Under the pieces are notes generated by a model. It was given only the letters and a program-made list of their open reading frames with translations. It ran no database searches and was not told where the DNA came from. Of a DNA stretch of 64,000 bases, positions 45,701 to 55,364 are shown one piece after another. Position 1 is the first letter of the stretch; every line of letters starts with the position of its first letter. The translations under genes were made by a program, and so were the position numbers. Source of the stretch: Earliella scabrosa. Its lineage: Eukaryota > Basidiomycota > Agaricomycetes > Polyporales > Polyporaceae. The stretch lies in contig JABYQQ010000015.1 of assembly GCA_022605405.1 (NCBI GenBank), positions 310,001 to 374,000 on the forward strand, in the 5' to 3' direction.

Positions 45701-46331
45701 CGTTTACAATGCGCTGCATTCTCTCCATGATCATTCCACTCACCTGCATTCTCCTGCAGATGAAGATGACCAAGTAGGTGGTCAACGAGCCCTCCCACGC
45801 CCACCACGACCTCTCCCATTACCCCCACGACCCCTCCCTCCCCAAGGCCTGCCTCCCCCTCCTCCAGGAGAGTCCGGTCCTAGCCCTCCCAACCTTGCTC
45901 CTCCCGGTCAGCCAGGCCTGCAACGACGTGGTTCCTTGAAGTCCCTCGCGAGCGTCTCGACAACCGGCATCAACGAAGCCCTGGACAACATCGGTGTCTA
46001 CGACAGCTTCCCTAGTGTACCAAACACTACGCCCGTACCTCGCGCCGGGTCTGGCCTGCCCCCTGGCCCCAACGCATACGTCTCTCCTCGCCCCGCGCCC
46101 CGACCACCTTCCGCTCCCCCACCGAACCAGCCGCTCCCTCCTCCCCCAAATCAGCCGCTCCCTCCCCCTCCCAACCAACCGCTCCCAGCCCCTCCCCGCG
46201 GTGCCTCGCATAATCGTGGGCTTCCCGCAGGGGTCCGCCCGGGTCTGCCCGCCAGCCCCGCCAACCGGCCGAAGAACCTGCCCGCGCGGCCGAAACCGCC
46301 GCAGGGCCAGCTGCGGTCGGGCATGATCTGA
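42759..46331 (+). CDS. Large disordered Pro/Ser-rich protein with SH3-ligand repeats; start codon split by intron
   Basis: The coding frame begins best as AT (42759-42760), intron 42761-42821, then G, giving MTSTRAPVPPVDLKARIAAL. No other ATG near the conserved N-terminus suits. Conserved-looking blocks are KARIAALQQQQ, NNALRDRIASFEKQGAVPKP, GRFGFAPP and SGELYGNRIPGLSRPHIPV. About 900 residues of disorder follow, with many PxxP and Ser-Pro sites, the block VSTRKASKNLSPTPLSAPYE, and a stretch rich in DRSRPSIDRPPSRPSD repeats. After an intron (45698-45759) the C-terminus has polyproline with three NQPLPPPP units and ends RPKPPQGQLRSGMI. The layout suits an actin-patch or polarity scaffold bound by SH3 proteins, perhaps Aim21-like; that is inference. 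Confidence 0.7.
46126..46197 (+). repeat. Tandem NQPLPPPP coding repeat
   Basis: Three copies of a 24-base unit encode consecutive NQPLPPPP octapeptides, the last ending PAPP. These are class-II-like SH3 ligand sequences at the C-terminus of the Pro-rich protein. The copies differ at silent sites, so the array is not a very recent duplication. Confidence 0.8.
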
Positions 46332-46878
46332 CGACGTTCGTGATTCGCGTATACATATCTATTGGTCCCTCTTGGTTCGCTCCTTAGCTAGTCTATCTAT
46401 CTTAAACATCGTTCCTTGGTTAACCCGCCCGTGTACATCGCTCCTGCCCAGCTGCTGCAGCCAGCTGTCTGCCCCCGCCTCCTCCCGATAGCTACACATC
46501 ATTAGTGCTTAGTATAGCCTGCATCACTTCCTGATACCGCATCTCCGTACTAGATCCTCCTATTGCACGACCGTCTCATCACCGTTCGTCTGGATGAGCA
46601 CATCGGTCGCCGCTCTGTGCATTTGTGTACTTGGTGCATCATACATACGCATTTCAGCTACGTTCGCTCCCCGCGCAGTGCTTGCAGGCATGGAATACAT
46701 GGAATCGCCGATTGAAGACTACTAAACGTAACATACACGTGGTGCGCTCGAACGTCCACATTCCGTCCAGTCCGCAACGGTATAGGCTGTGTGACGAGAA
46801 GCATAATGATAGGCCTGAACGAATCAACGATGGCATACGGCATAGGCGATGTTCGCGTGCATGTACACCAGATGTACA
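46332..46878. other. Convergent 3' flanks, no gene seen
   Basis: This 547-bp spacer lies between the ends of the Pro-rich gene and the minus-strand CENP-C gene. Only short ORFs; no repeat noticed. Confidence 0.5.
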
Positions 46879-48998
46879 CTATCGTGCAGAGGTGCCTCGA
46901 CGCTTCGGCTCGGGTTCGTCTCCCTGTACTGTTTCTGAGGAACCGCGACGGGCGGACCGGCCTGCAGCAGACTTGGAACGTGAACGTTGCTCATGGTCCG
47001 ACTCAGCCTCCTCGACGTCCCGAAGCAGCTCCTCGGGCATCTTCCTTGCCTGCGCGAAGAAGAGCTTCGCGTCGCGGTCGCATATGTTCTGGATGTAGTA
47101 CATGTTGCCTGCCAAATGGACGCATATAGTCAGTGCACAGGGACAATAGCGAGTGCAGGAAAATTTACTTGCCCCGTGGGACCATGAACATGCCACCAGT
47201 GGCAAGGATAAAGTTGGTTTGGTGTACACAGAACTTGACAGCGCCTTGGATGACATAGAATACCTAGACCAGCATTAGGAATTGCTCTCCGGTGGAAGTA
47301 GGCAACACGTACAAAGGTGTTGTCCTTGGTGCCTTTCGTCGGCTTCGTGGAATTGGGCGGGATGACGAGCTGTCCTGCCGCGAGGAAGTCTCCGTCGCCG
47401 AAGATCTTCTGGAAGTAGAACGCGCCCTGGGCCGCCGCCTTTGGCGTAACCATCTTCGCAGTGAATGCGACACCTAGAGTGCACATGATTCGGATATGGT
47501 CTCGTCGCGACGGAACTACGAAACTCACGTCGATCGACTTCCTTGCCTTCTTCGCCGTACTCGAGCACCTTGCAATGAGGATCCGTCTCGTCGTCCCAGC
47601 CTTCCTCTGGATCGTACACGAGGACCTGTTGCGCCTCCGGCTCGGCCGTGCGACTCTTCTTGCGAGATTGGCCCCTGCGTCGGCGGGCACCGAGTGGCTC
47701 AGGCTTGACTTGGGGAATGCGGTGGATCTCCTTGATGCTGGGCACGAGACACCTGCCGTTCTCTCGTCGCCCGTAGACCACCTTCTCGAGTCTCCACCAC
47801 GCAAGCGGCGAGTACCGTCTACGCTTGCTACGACGCAACCCGTCCGCGTTCGGGTCATCGGGGGAAACTGCATACAACAATCGTATTCGAAAGGCTGCGC
47901 ATACAGGAAGAGGCGAGCGGACATACCTTCGCGCAGAGGCTCCTTCTTGGTGCGAGGTCGGCCACGAGGTGCGCCCTCGTTCTCCTTACGACTGTTCTTG
48001 GGGGCCTTCTCCTTGCCCTTCTTTCCCTTCTTCTGGACCGGCTCATCCTCCTCCTCAGCTGGCTCCTCCTCCATAGGCTCCTCTTCAATGTCGTACAGCC
48101 CTTGAGCGATCTCAGGCTCCATTGGTTCATCCTGATCCTCATACACCATACGCTGTTTGCCACGCGCTTTGGCACTTGGCGAACGATCATAGTCCGTCTC
48201 CTGCTCGACCTGCGCCTCATCCTCCTGCTCGGAGGCCTCCTGGTCGAGATTGGCAAAGCTGGTCCGGCGGGGTGTCTGGCCGTTTCTGGGAGTGCGAGAT
48301 CCTTGTGGAGGAGGAGGGGGAGGGGAGTCAAGGTCCATGTCGTCTCCGTAGTGGCTGTAGTCATAGTTAGGGGCACCCAGATCCACATCCGACTCGTCGT
48401 CATCGTCTTCCTGAATGACCGTAGACTGAGACAGACGGGACGGTATAGAGGTGCGACTGCCACGAGCATTTGCGAGTGCCCTCTTGGACGCGAATGAGGG
48501 TGATGCACGGGGAGAGGGGACTTGGTCGAAATCGACGTCTGAGTTGTGTGAAACAGGGCGGGAGGAGGAGCCGACGCGTTGTACGCTATTGGTGATTGTA
48601 TTGACGCGTGTATGCGCAAAGTACGCAGATGGGCCGTGAGGTGTGCCTATTTGGACGCGTCAAGAAAAGTCAGTCGCGCCTAACCAACGGTGGTACGCAC
48701 TGTCGTCCAGCTCCATAGACATCTCTCCGTTCTCGTCATCATCGTCATACTGCGGCTGCACGACAACCGGGGTCTTCGGACCACGCTTCTTGCGTGTATT
48801 CTGTGGACGGAAGGGCGTGCGCTGGTCGGCCTGGCTCATAACCTTCTCGAACGGCTCGAATTCGTCTGTGTGGTCGACATAGGCAACGGCGATTCCGGTC
48901 TTCTTGCCATGCTGGAAGTCGTCTGCACGGTAGGGGATGTACTTCTGCGGGCCACGGCGCACGTTGCCCAAACTGCTCTTGCGTGCAGAGGCGGGCAT
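46879..48998 (-). CDS. MIF2: CENP-C/Mif2 inner kinetochore protein
   Basis: CENP-C binds the CENP-A nucleosome and links it to the outer kinetochore. The start at 48998 gives MPASARKSSLGNVRRGPQKY and IPYRADDFQHGKKTGIAV, the N-terminal outer-kinetochore-binding type of region. A long acidic and Pro-rich linker follows, with PPPPPPQGSRTPRNGQTPRR and runs of Glu such as EEEPMEEEPAEEEDEP. The CENP-C motif is clear: GLRRSKRRRYSPLAWWRLEK. After GWDDETDPHCKVLEYGEEGK the cupin dimerisation domain reads KAAAQGAFYFQKIFGDGDFL, TFVFYVIQGAVKFCVHQTNF and GGMFMVPRGNMYYIQNICDR, ending with a basic tail. About five introns. The nucleosome-contacting Arg and the two Trp are present. Confidence 0.92.
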
Positions 48999-49380
48999 CG
49001 TCGTGGTCGGCGAGGAAATGTGTCTGGATGATCGAGCTCGACCACGCGCGAACCGGCCGTTTGTTTGGTTCGATTTACAAACACGCTATCCACGGGCGTC
49101 TACACGCGCCTCGCCTATACTCACCTCCTTGAAGTGAATGCCCTTGCCGGCTGTCTTCTACTCGTGCTACGGCCTGAAGATAACCATCTCTGTCAACGCA
49201 GTACTGCCTGTGCGAGACACATTAAGGACAATTGAACAGGACATGCGTTCGATCACCCAGCGGCGGTATACTCCTGTATACCCTCATCCTCGACATGCCC
49301 ATTGATATACCAACATTCAACATGCGTCTTTCGCCTTTAAGTTGGTCGGGAGTGGAAAGGACGCGGTAATAAAACAACTT
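48999..49380. other. Spacer upstream of CENP-C
   Basis: This 382-bp spacer serves as the CENP-C promoter and the 3' flank of the first ABM-like gene. No element recognised. Confidence 0.5.
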
Positions 49381-49914
49381 CTACGGCGCCATTGCCTCGC
49401 CCTGTCCTCCTTGTGTCACAGCCAGTCTCCGCATGCGTTTCCCGCAATCCGCCACAGCACCCATCTCTCCCTGGCTCGCGTAACCCTCGAGCGAACAGGC
49501 CACCCGGTCCTCCCGCTCCCGCTCCAGCACCAGACCCTCCCCCGCTTCCGCTTCCACTGTCCCTTTCCCTCCCTCCCGCAGCTCCCATTGCTTCCAAACG
49601 ACAAAAGGAGCGTCCGCAACCTCACTATCCACGTCCGCGTGCTGTAGTCCCGCCACCTCGATGAGCCCCTTTGCCCTTTCGAGCAACTTCTGATTTTGGT
49701 CGCTCGCGATCCATTCGTAGTGTGCAGGGATGCTCTTCCATCCCGTAATGAGATAAATGACACGCGCGTTGGATGTGTCCTCGAAGAAGCGGAGGGGATA
49801 GCCCGACCATGCCGCCTGCTGGACCGACAGCGTCGCGAAGAACGATTGGATGGCTGGTGAGTCCCAGGTGTATGAGGGTACGAGTTTGAGTGTCGCAATC
49901 TCGGTGATGGCCAT
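49381..49914 (-). CDS. ABM-like dimeric alpha-beta barrel protein, copy 1
   Basis: This intronless ORF of 177 codons starts MAITEIATLKLVPSYTWDSP. Residues 1-110 fit the ferredoxin-like half of an ABM/dimeric alpha-beta barrel protein: TEIATLKL (strand), SFFATLSVQQAAWSGYPLRF (helix and strand), ARVIYLITGWKSIPAHYEWI (strand and helix) and then a Glu/Leu helix. Some relatives are monooxygenases and others have no known activity. It is a tandem paralogue of the next gene (compare MTITEITVIAFKEPHTWGTA and TVIVTGWESVEAHLAWV). The C-terminal 60 residues are Glu/Gly-rich and unlike copy 2, so they may result from a frame change. Function unknown. Confidence 0.7.
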   Translation of the reverse strand: MAITEIATLKLVPSYTWDSPAIQSFFATLSVQQAAWSGYPLRFFEDTSNARVIYLITGWKSIPAHYEWIASDQNQKLLERAKGLIEVAGLQHADVDSEVADAPFVVWKQWELREGGKGTVEAEAGEGLVLEREREDRVACSLEGYASQGEMGAVADCGKRMRRLAVTQGGQGEAMAP

Positions 49915-50154
49915 GGTTATGTAGGTCTGAGCGTTGTTGTGGTGGACGACGCCTGCGACGCGTTTGGCACTGTCTTAAACGTTACAGTCTCGCGGAGGAC
50001 GCGTCAGCATGGATTCGGCCATATGTACCCGTGCCAGACCGAACCGCAGTCTCTACCTACATGCGCGATACCATCCATATGATCTCCACAGGCTGAGGCC
50101 ATTGAACAAGTGGGTCGACGGTCACGGACTACAATTGGCAAGTCCTCTGTACTG

Positions 50155-50673
50155 TTACACAACATCTCCGTTCAACTTCTCCAAGACCACCCTCTTCTTG
50201 TCGGTGCTGCCCTCCGGTTTCTCCCCAAACGCCACAAGCGTGCACGACCCCTTCTGGCCCTCGTCCAAGATCCTGCCCGTGGTCCGCCAGTTGGACCCCA
50301 CCACCGCCTTCCCCGCACCGTCCTCCCCATCCTCATGCGTCTCCCAAACGACGTACTTCGCATCCCCCGGGATCTGCGCAAAGTCCACATCAAGGTGGAC
50401 CTGGCCCCGCAGCTCGAGCAACGTGCCCGCGTACTCTCCGAGCAGCGGCACCCCGATGTCGCGCACCCACGCCAGGTGCGCCTCGACGCTCTCCCAGCCC
50501 GTCACGATGACCGTCTCGTCCACGCGCTCGCCCTCGGGGCGGAAGAAGTAGAATGGGTGCCCGGAGATCGCGATCTGGCTCGGGAGGAGTCGGTCGAGGA
50601 AGTCGCGCACGCTCGCGGTTCCCCAGGTGTGTGGCTCCTTGAAGGCGATGACGGTGATTTCTGTGATGGTCAT
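50155..50673 (-). CDS. ABM-like dimeric alpha-beta barrel protein, copy 2
   Basis: This 172-codon intronless ORF starts MTITEITVIAFKEPHTWGTA. It shares the fold and order of blocks with copy 1: strand TVIAF, RDFLDRLLPSQIAISGHPFY, ETVIVTGWESVEAHLAWVRD, then LGEYAGTLLELRGQVHLDVD with FAQIPGDAKYVVWETHE. A Gly/Lys-rich tail ends LEKLNGDVV. The two genes lie head to tail 240 bp apart, which suggests tandem duplication followed by divergence. The catalytic residues typical of ABM monooxygenases cannot be judged from sequence alone. Confidence 0.72.
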   Translation of the reverse strand: MTITEITVIAFKEPHTWGTASVRDFLDRLLPSQIAISGHPFYFFRPEGERVDETVIVTGWESVEAHLAWVRDIGVPLLGEYAGTLLELRGQVHLDVDFAQIPGDAKYVVWETHEDGEDGAGKAVVGSNWRTTGRILDEGQKGSCTLVAFGEKPEGSTDKKRVVLEKLNGDVV

Positions 50674-51010
50674 GGTAGTGCCAGCCGGGGAGACTTGAAT
50701 GTGAGCAGGGGAGGTGGGAGTGGGTAACAGTACTGATGGCTCGAATGATGTTTAGTGAAATCGCAATTCGCGAACCTGCCTTAGTTTATAGCTAGCTTCC
50801 CTATGTTTGAGAGCGACTGCGGGCAAGGCATTGCACCACAGTGGGCGTCTCGAGTCTTGCGACTTGACGTTACCGCTGCAGATACGCTGTTGCACATCGA
50901 ACCACAACGTAGAAATTCGTACTGTGACGTCCATAGATTCCTCCATCGTACAAGCATGTCGGCGTCCACCGGCCCCAATGATATACAGCACACGACAAAG
51001 CCGCAGCGTA
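50674..51010. other. Spacer between ABM copy 2 and the AP-2 mu gene
   Basis: This 337-bp spacer contains the promoter of ABM copy 2 and the 3' end of AP-2 mu. Open frames here are extensions of the AP-2 mu frame through its last intron. Confidence 0.5.
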
Positions 51011-52820
51011 TCAGAACTGCACGAGAACACGTATAAGTCATCAACACAGGAACGAGGCCAAGGGATAGATGCACGATGAGAGTACACACTCACCCGAATC
51101 TGGTACGACCCGCTCGCCTTCGTGAGATAGCGTACCCACTTGACGCTGTGGTAGTTGCTCTTCTCGAACACCTTCAAGAATCGCACGATCAGTCCGGACG
51201 AGGTGAACATCAGCACCTGGAAGTCGACATCGATGGGCGGCCGCGCCCAAGCTTGTCGCTTCGTTGTGCTCGTCAACTGCGCGTGTCCGGAGAACGTCAC
51301 TTCCTGTCCTCCTTGTATTCGCGGGATCCTGCAGGGTGGCAACAGGTCAGCGCCCGTGAAGAACAAGGACCCCGAACAAGGATTACACACGTACTTCCAC
51401 ACTACAACGTTCTCCGCAGGCACATACTTCGCCTTCCCAACCGGCACTTTGCAGTCGACGTTGGTGGTGTTCAGGGGCGTCGGTATCCGGATGACCACAT
51501 TGGTCGCAGAGAGCTTGTTGTTGAAGTTTGTCTTCACCGTGACGACATACGTGACCTGCGTCGTGCCAATCTCGTTCACGGTGGGGATGACACGGAGCGG
51601 GAGCTTGACGTTCGACGTCGACCGGTACCGCATGAGCTCGAACTCGCCGTCCGGAGGCACGAAGCTGATCGTGCGCGTCGAGTCGAACTCGTCCAGCCGC
51701 ACGCATTGGTGGAAGCGGCAGTCGTCCAGCTCGACCGCATCTCCGCCTCCGCGCTCGTTCTTGTCGATCACGAGCTTGTCGTTCAGACCGAACTTGCATT
51801 CGGGTGTCCCAGATAGATATGCCCGCATCAGGATGTGGCCGTCCACGTCGGCGCGGAGGATGGTGCCTACTCGAGCCATGACACACCAGTATGCGCGACG
51901 ATAGTGCATAGGGACGTACCTTTCGCACTCATGCTCAGGTTCACAGTCTCCACTACGTCTACGAAGGCTTCGTTCTTCTTGTACTTCACATCCCCTCTTC
52001 TCCAATTGGTTGAGCCGGTAGCTTGTGTCGTGATCTTTGAAGACTCCTCCTGAAATGGCATAGATGGGCTTGCGAGACAGAAAGACAAGATATGAATGTA
52101 CCCACCGCCGCTATATTCGAAGAAACGATGCTCTCTGTCGTGATATACGTCTTCAGGGTATCAGCTTCGCTATTCTGGGGGTAACCGAAGTCGATGATTT
52201 CTGGCGAAGAGGATGTCCCTTGAGGCGTGTTGTCGGGTCTCAGAAGTGCGCGTTGCACGCACCATCGATGAGCTCGTAGATCAGCACGAAGTTGTTCTTG
52301 ACTGCCTCCTCGTCAACTTTCCCGAAGTACGACTTGGCGATGGAGATGAATCGGTAGCAGAACTCAAAGACAAGGGCCGCATTGGCATTGCACCTAAGGG
52401 AGTTGTCCAGACAGGGGATATATGTAGGATAGAACGACTCACTTCGTTACCGCTACGATGTATAGGTTGTTCACGCGCACATGGAAGAAGCTGGTAGAGC
52501 CGAGCGTGATGATGGGAGACCGGACATCGCTGTTCGAGACGACTTGTATCCGGAAGACGTCGGCAATGGAGCGTCTGAGAGGGAATGGGGGGAGGAGGTT
52601 AGAGAGTGGCTTGAGTCGTTCATGATAGAATGAAATCACTTCAAGTCCGTCCGGTAGAGGCGCGAGATGAGGACCTGCGCGTCATGAGCAATGCAAGATG
52701 TGTTGGGACATTCCACGCGACGCACCTCGCCCTTTTGGTTGAAGATGAAGAATGCCTACTTGATTTGTGAGGCAATCCGAGCGATCCGTTGCAGCTGAAT
52801 GAGACACGCACCGAGATCAT
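51011..52820 (-). CDS. AP-2 clathrin adaptor, mu subunit (Apm4-like)
   Basis: The mu subunit of AP-2 recognises YxxPhi cargo signals at the plasma membrane in clathrin-mediated endocytosis. A three-codon first exon (MIS, ATG at 52820) is followed by introns and [40 protein letters not shown] and [20 protein letters not shown], the longin-like half. The linker [20 protein letters not shown] and [14 protein letters not shown] is AP-2 type. The mu homology domain shows [48 protein letters not shown] and [20 protein letters not shown]. The end is [17 protein letters not shown] and, after a final intron, a lone Phe codon before the stop. No frame break. Confidence 0.9.
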
Positions 52821-53396
52821 GGCAGGACTGGAGTCGCTCCCGACAGGCTCTCGGACGGCGGTAGCGCCTATGGTCACCACGTGGCGCTGAGGGGACCGGC
52901 GCTAATGAGTCCGGACCGATCCGAAAATTCAGATGGGAAAGGTTAACCTTGCTACTACTGTTCTCAACCGGGAACCCATTCCCCTCCCCCATGCTATTGA
53001 CCAGCATCTATGGACCTCTTTAGCTATTGTATGTGACTGTCTCTAACTGGACGATGGATATCACCATCTAACTTTCGGCGACCTCTTTTCCGATGGAACA
53101 GTGCTCCAGTGACTATAAGGCTTCAAATTGACTACGCCTACGGAACCTAATCGCGTCGCGATCCTTCACCCGTATTTGCCGAGTCTATGTGAGCGACGTT
53201 TCCGCTTTCAAGTGATCGTCCTCCGAGTGCCAAGGAGCCATGAGGAAGTCGGTCACCGGGTGCTCGACAGAATAAGCCTGCGAACTGCACAAGAATAACA
53301 AGCCGCCTGACCGCACTCCAGCTTCGCCCGCACTCCATGCGCCCCTACGATGCTCTTAAATCGACCACGCGACTACCGACCCACCTGATAGCTTCC
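52821..53396. other. Divergent spacer, AP-2 mu side
   Basis: This is the upstream region shared by AP-2 mu (minus) and the esterase (plus). No gene seen; the 83-codon ORF reaching 53007 extends AP-2 mu through its first intron. The esterase-side elements are listed separately. Confidence 0.5.
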
Positions 53397-53471
53397 CGTC
53401 GGGCGGATTTTCGTCGGGCGCGCATGCTATCGTGCTTCACCACGGCTTGCATATAAACTCGCCACCCGACG
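53397..53471 (+). promoter_or_regulatory. TATA box with repeated CGTCGGG motifs, esterase promoter
   Basis: CGTCGGGCG occurs twice in direct orientation at 53397-53405 and 53412-53420. CCCGACG at about 53465-53471 is the same core inverted. A TATAAA lies at 53452-53457, about 140 bp before the esterase ATG, so the two direct copies sit just upstream of the likely core promoter. The regulator is unknown. The TATA assignment is fairly secure, the operator role is inference. Confidence 0.45.
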
Positions 53472-53593
53472 GACTTTACGCGCGTCGCACGCCCCATCCG
53501 TTCCCTCGTGTTTGTGGTCTCCGCGGCAAGTTCTCGCTTCTAGCGTCGGTCACCGTTGCCTCAGTGCTGTGCCAGCCGGCAGAAGACGTCGAG

Positions 53594-55364
53594 ATGTTGT
53601 TCTGGAAGGCTTCCGCCCTCGTATCATTTGCGCTATCTATTGGGTCCGCGTCGGCTAAGCTAACATGGGGTACCACGAAATTCCTCTTCACATTCGGCGA
53701 TTCGTACACGACCACTGGCTTCAACATCTCTGCCGGCGTAGACTCGCCCGTGCCGGGCTTTGTGGGTGCAAGATGTCCGACCGCATACCACCCATCTTCT
53801 CACGCCTTTTGTTCCGCAAAACAGACTTCGTCTAACGGTCCCAATTGGGTCCAGTTCCTCGGTTAGTGTTATCAGATTGCTCTGCAGCCGAGGTGCGGAC
53901 GCGCTGAACGCACATCCATACTTAGGCGGCACGTATAACGTCACCAATACGAAGGTGTGCATCGTGATAGCTGCGTATCTGAGTTGGCGAGAGAAGGTCT
54001 GACACGCGTCCCGTATTAGGTGTTTAACCTCGCTTCAGGCGGCGCGACCATCGATGCTGCCCTCGTACCTCCGTTCTTACCAACGGTACTGTACGTAAAT
54101 TTGCTATGCGTACGATCACGATATTGAACCTTATTCCCTCGCGCTGCCCCCAGGTCTATCGTCGACCAAGTCGGTCAGTTCCATGACATACTGGCCCCGA
54201 AGCCTGCTGGTGCGGAGTGGGACAGCTCCAACAGTCTGTTCGCATTTTGGATCGGCATCAATGATGTGGTAAGAGCCTGACTCATGGCGCTCTTCTGACA
54301 CGAAATGAGGCTCACATGCACTCCCGAACAGGGAAACTCCTTCGCTTCGGTGCGTACCGTCTGCAGAGCAACCCGTAAAGAGGTACTCACCTGAGTGGTG
54401 GCAGCCCAACGTGACATCTCAGAAGGACTTCCACCGAGTGCTGATGCAGAGGTTATTCAGCCAGGTGAGCGGTGGATGTTGCCACACGCAGGGTGATACC
54501 CAAACCCGTAGCCCCGCCGGTGACTGACACGGCGAATTTCACTTTCTCTCTGGGGCAGGTCGAGATACTGTACCAAGACGGCGCACGGTCCTTCCTGTTC
54601 TTGACCGTACCACCCACGAACCGGTCCCCGCTGATCTTGCAGCAAGGCTTCAATTCAGTCCCACTCATCACCGCAGCCCTAGCGGACTACAACGCGCAGC
54701 TCGCCGACAGCGTCCGCGCGTTCCAAGACAGTCACAGTGACCTCGACCAGGTCACCGTCTTCGACACCCGTCCGATATTCAACACGCTCCTCGACAACGC
54801 CGACGCCTTCGGCTTCGCGAACAGCACCGGGTTCTGCGAGGCATACCAAAACGGCACGCCCGGGCAGACGACGCAGATTGCACCGTGTGCCCCGGTGTCG
54901 AGTTATTTGTGAGTCTACCCCGCTGTCTTTTCACCGCGCCCGTTTCCCTTGCAACCATGAGATACTCGAGCTCTATTTCGGCTCGGTAACTCCGTGCCCT
55001 CGCAACGGAGCTGTACACGCCGAGAGCTCGTGTACCGAGCGAGCACTATACCGAGGGCGCGGCCGCGTCCCGAGCGGCCACGGTCGCTCCGGAGCACGAC
55101 CGCCTCATTTCACCGTGTCCGTCGGGCGCTGAGGGGGGAGTCGGCGCACGGCGCACGGAACGGCTGATGTTCGCTCATAACTGACGGCGTCCCGACGACA
55201 TCCTCGCAGCTGGCTCAACTCGCTCCATCCGCTCTTTACGGTCCACAAGTAAGCACGCCTCCCTCCCGTGCCGCCGCCGCCGAGCACTGACAGCGATCGA
55301 CATATTGCGCCGACCATGCAGCATCCTCGCGCACGCCATCTCGACGGCGCTCAGCCGTGCCTAG
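53594..55364 (+). CDS. Secreted SGNH/GDSL esterase, CE16-like, catalytic Asp replaced
   Basis: The start MLFWKASALVSFALSIGSAS is a signal peptide with likely cleavage after ASA. The SGNH blocks are visible: block I FTFGDSYTTTGFN (catalytic Ser), block II FNLASGGATIDAALV (Gly), block III FWIGINDVGNSF (Asn) and block V WLNSLHPLFTVHNILAHAIS (His). CE16 enzymes remove acetyl groups from hemicellulose or chito-oligosaccharides outside the cell. Five or six introns are needed, including a long one (about 54913-55206). The final exons end LAHAISTALSRA at 55364. In block V the family Asp of DxxH is Asn here (NSLH, codon AAC). Several NxS/T sites fit secretion. Fold call firm, activity uncertain. Confidence 0.82.
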
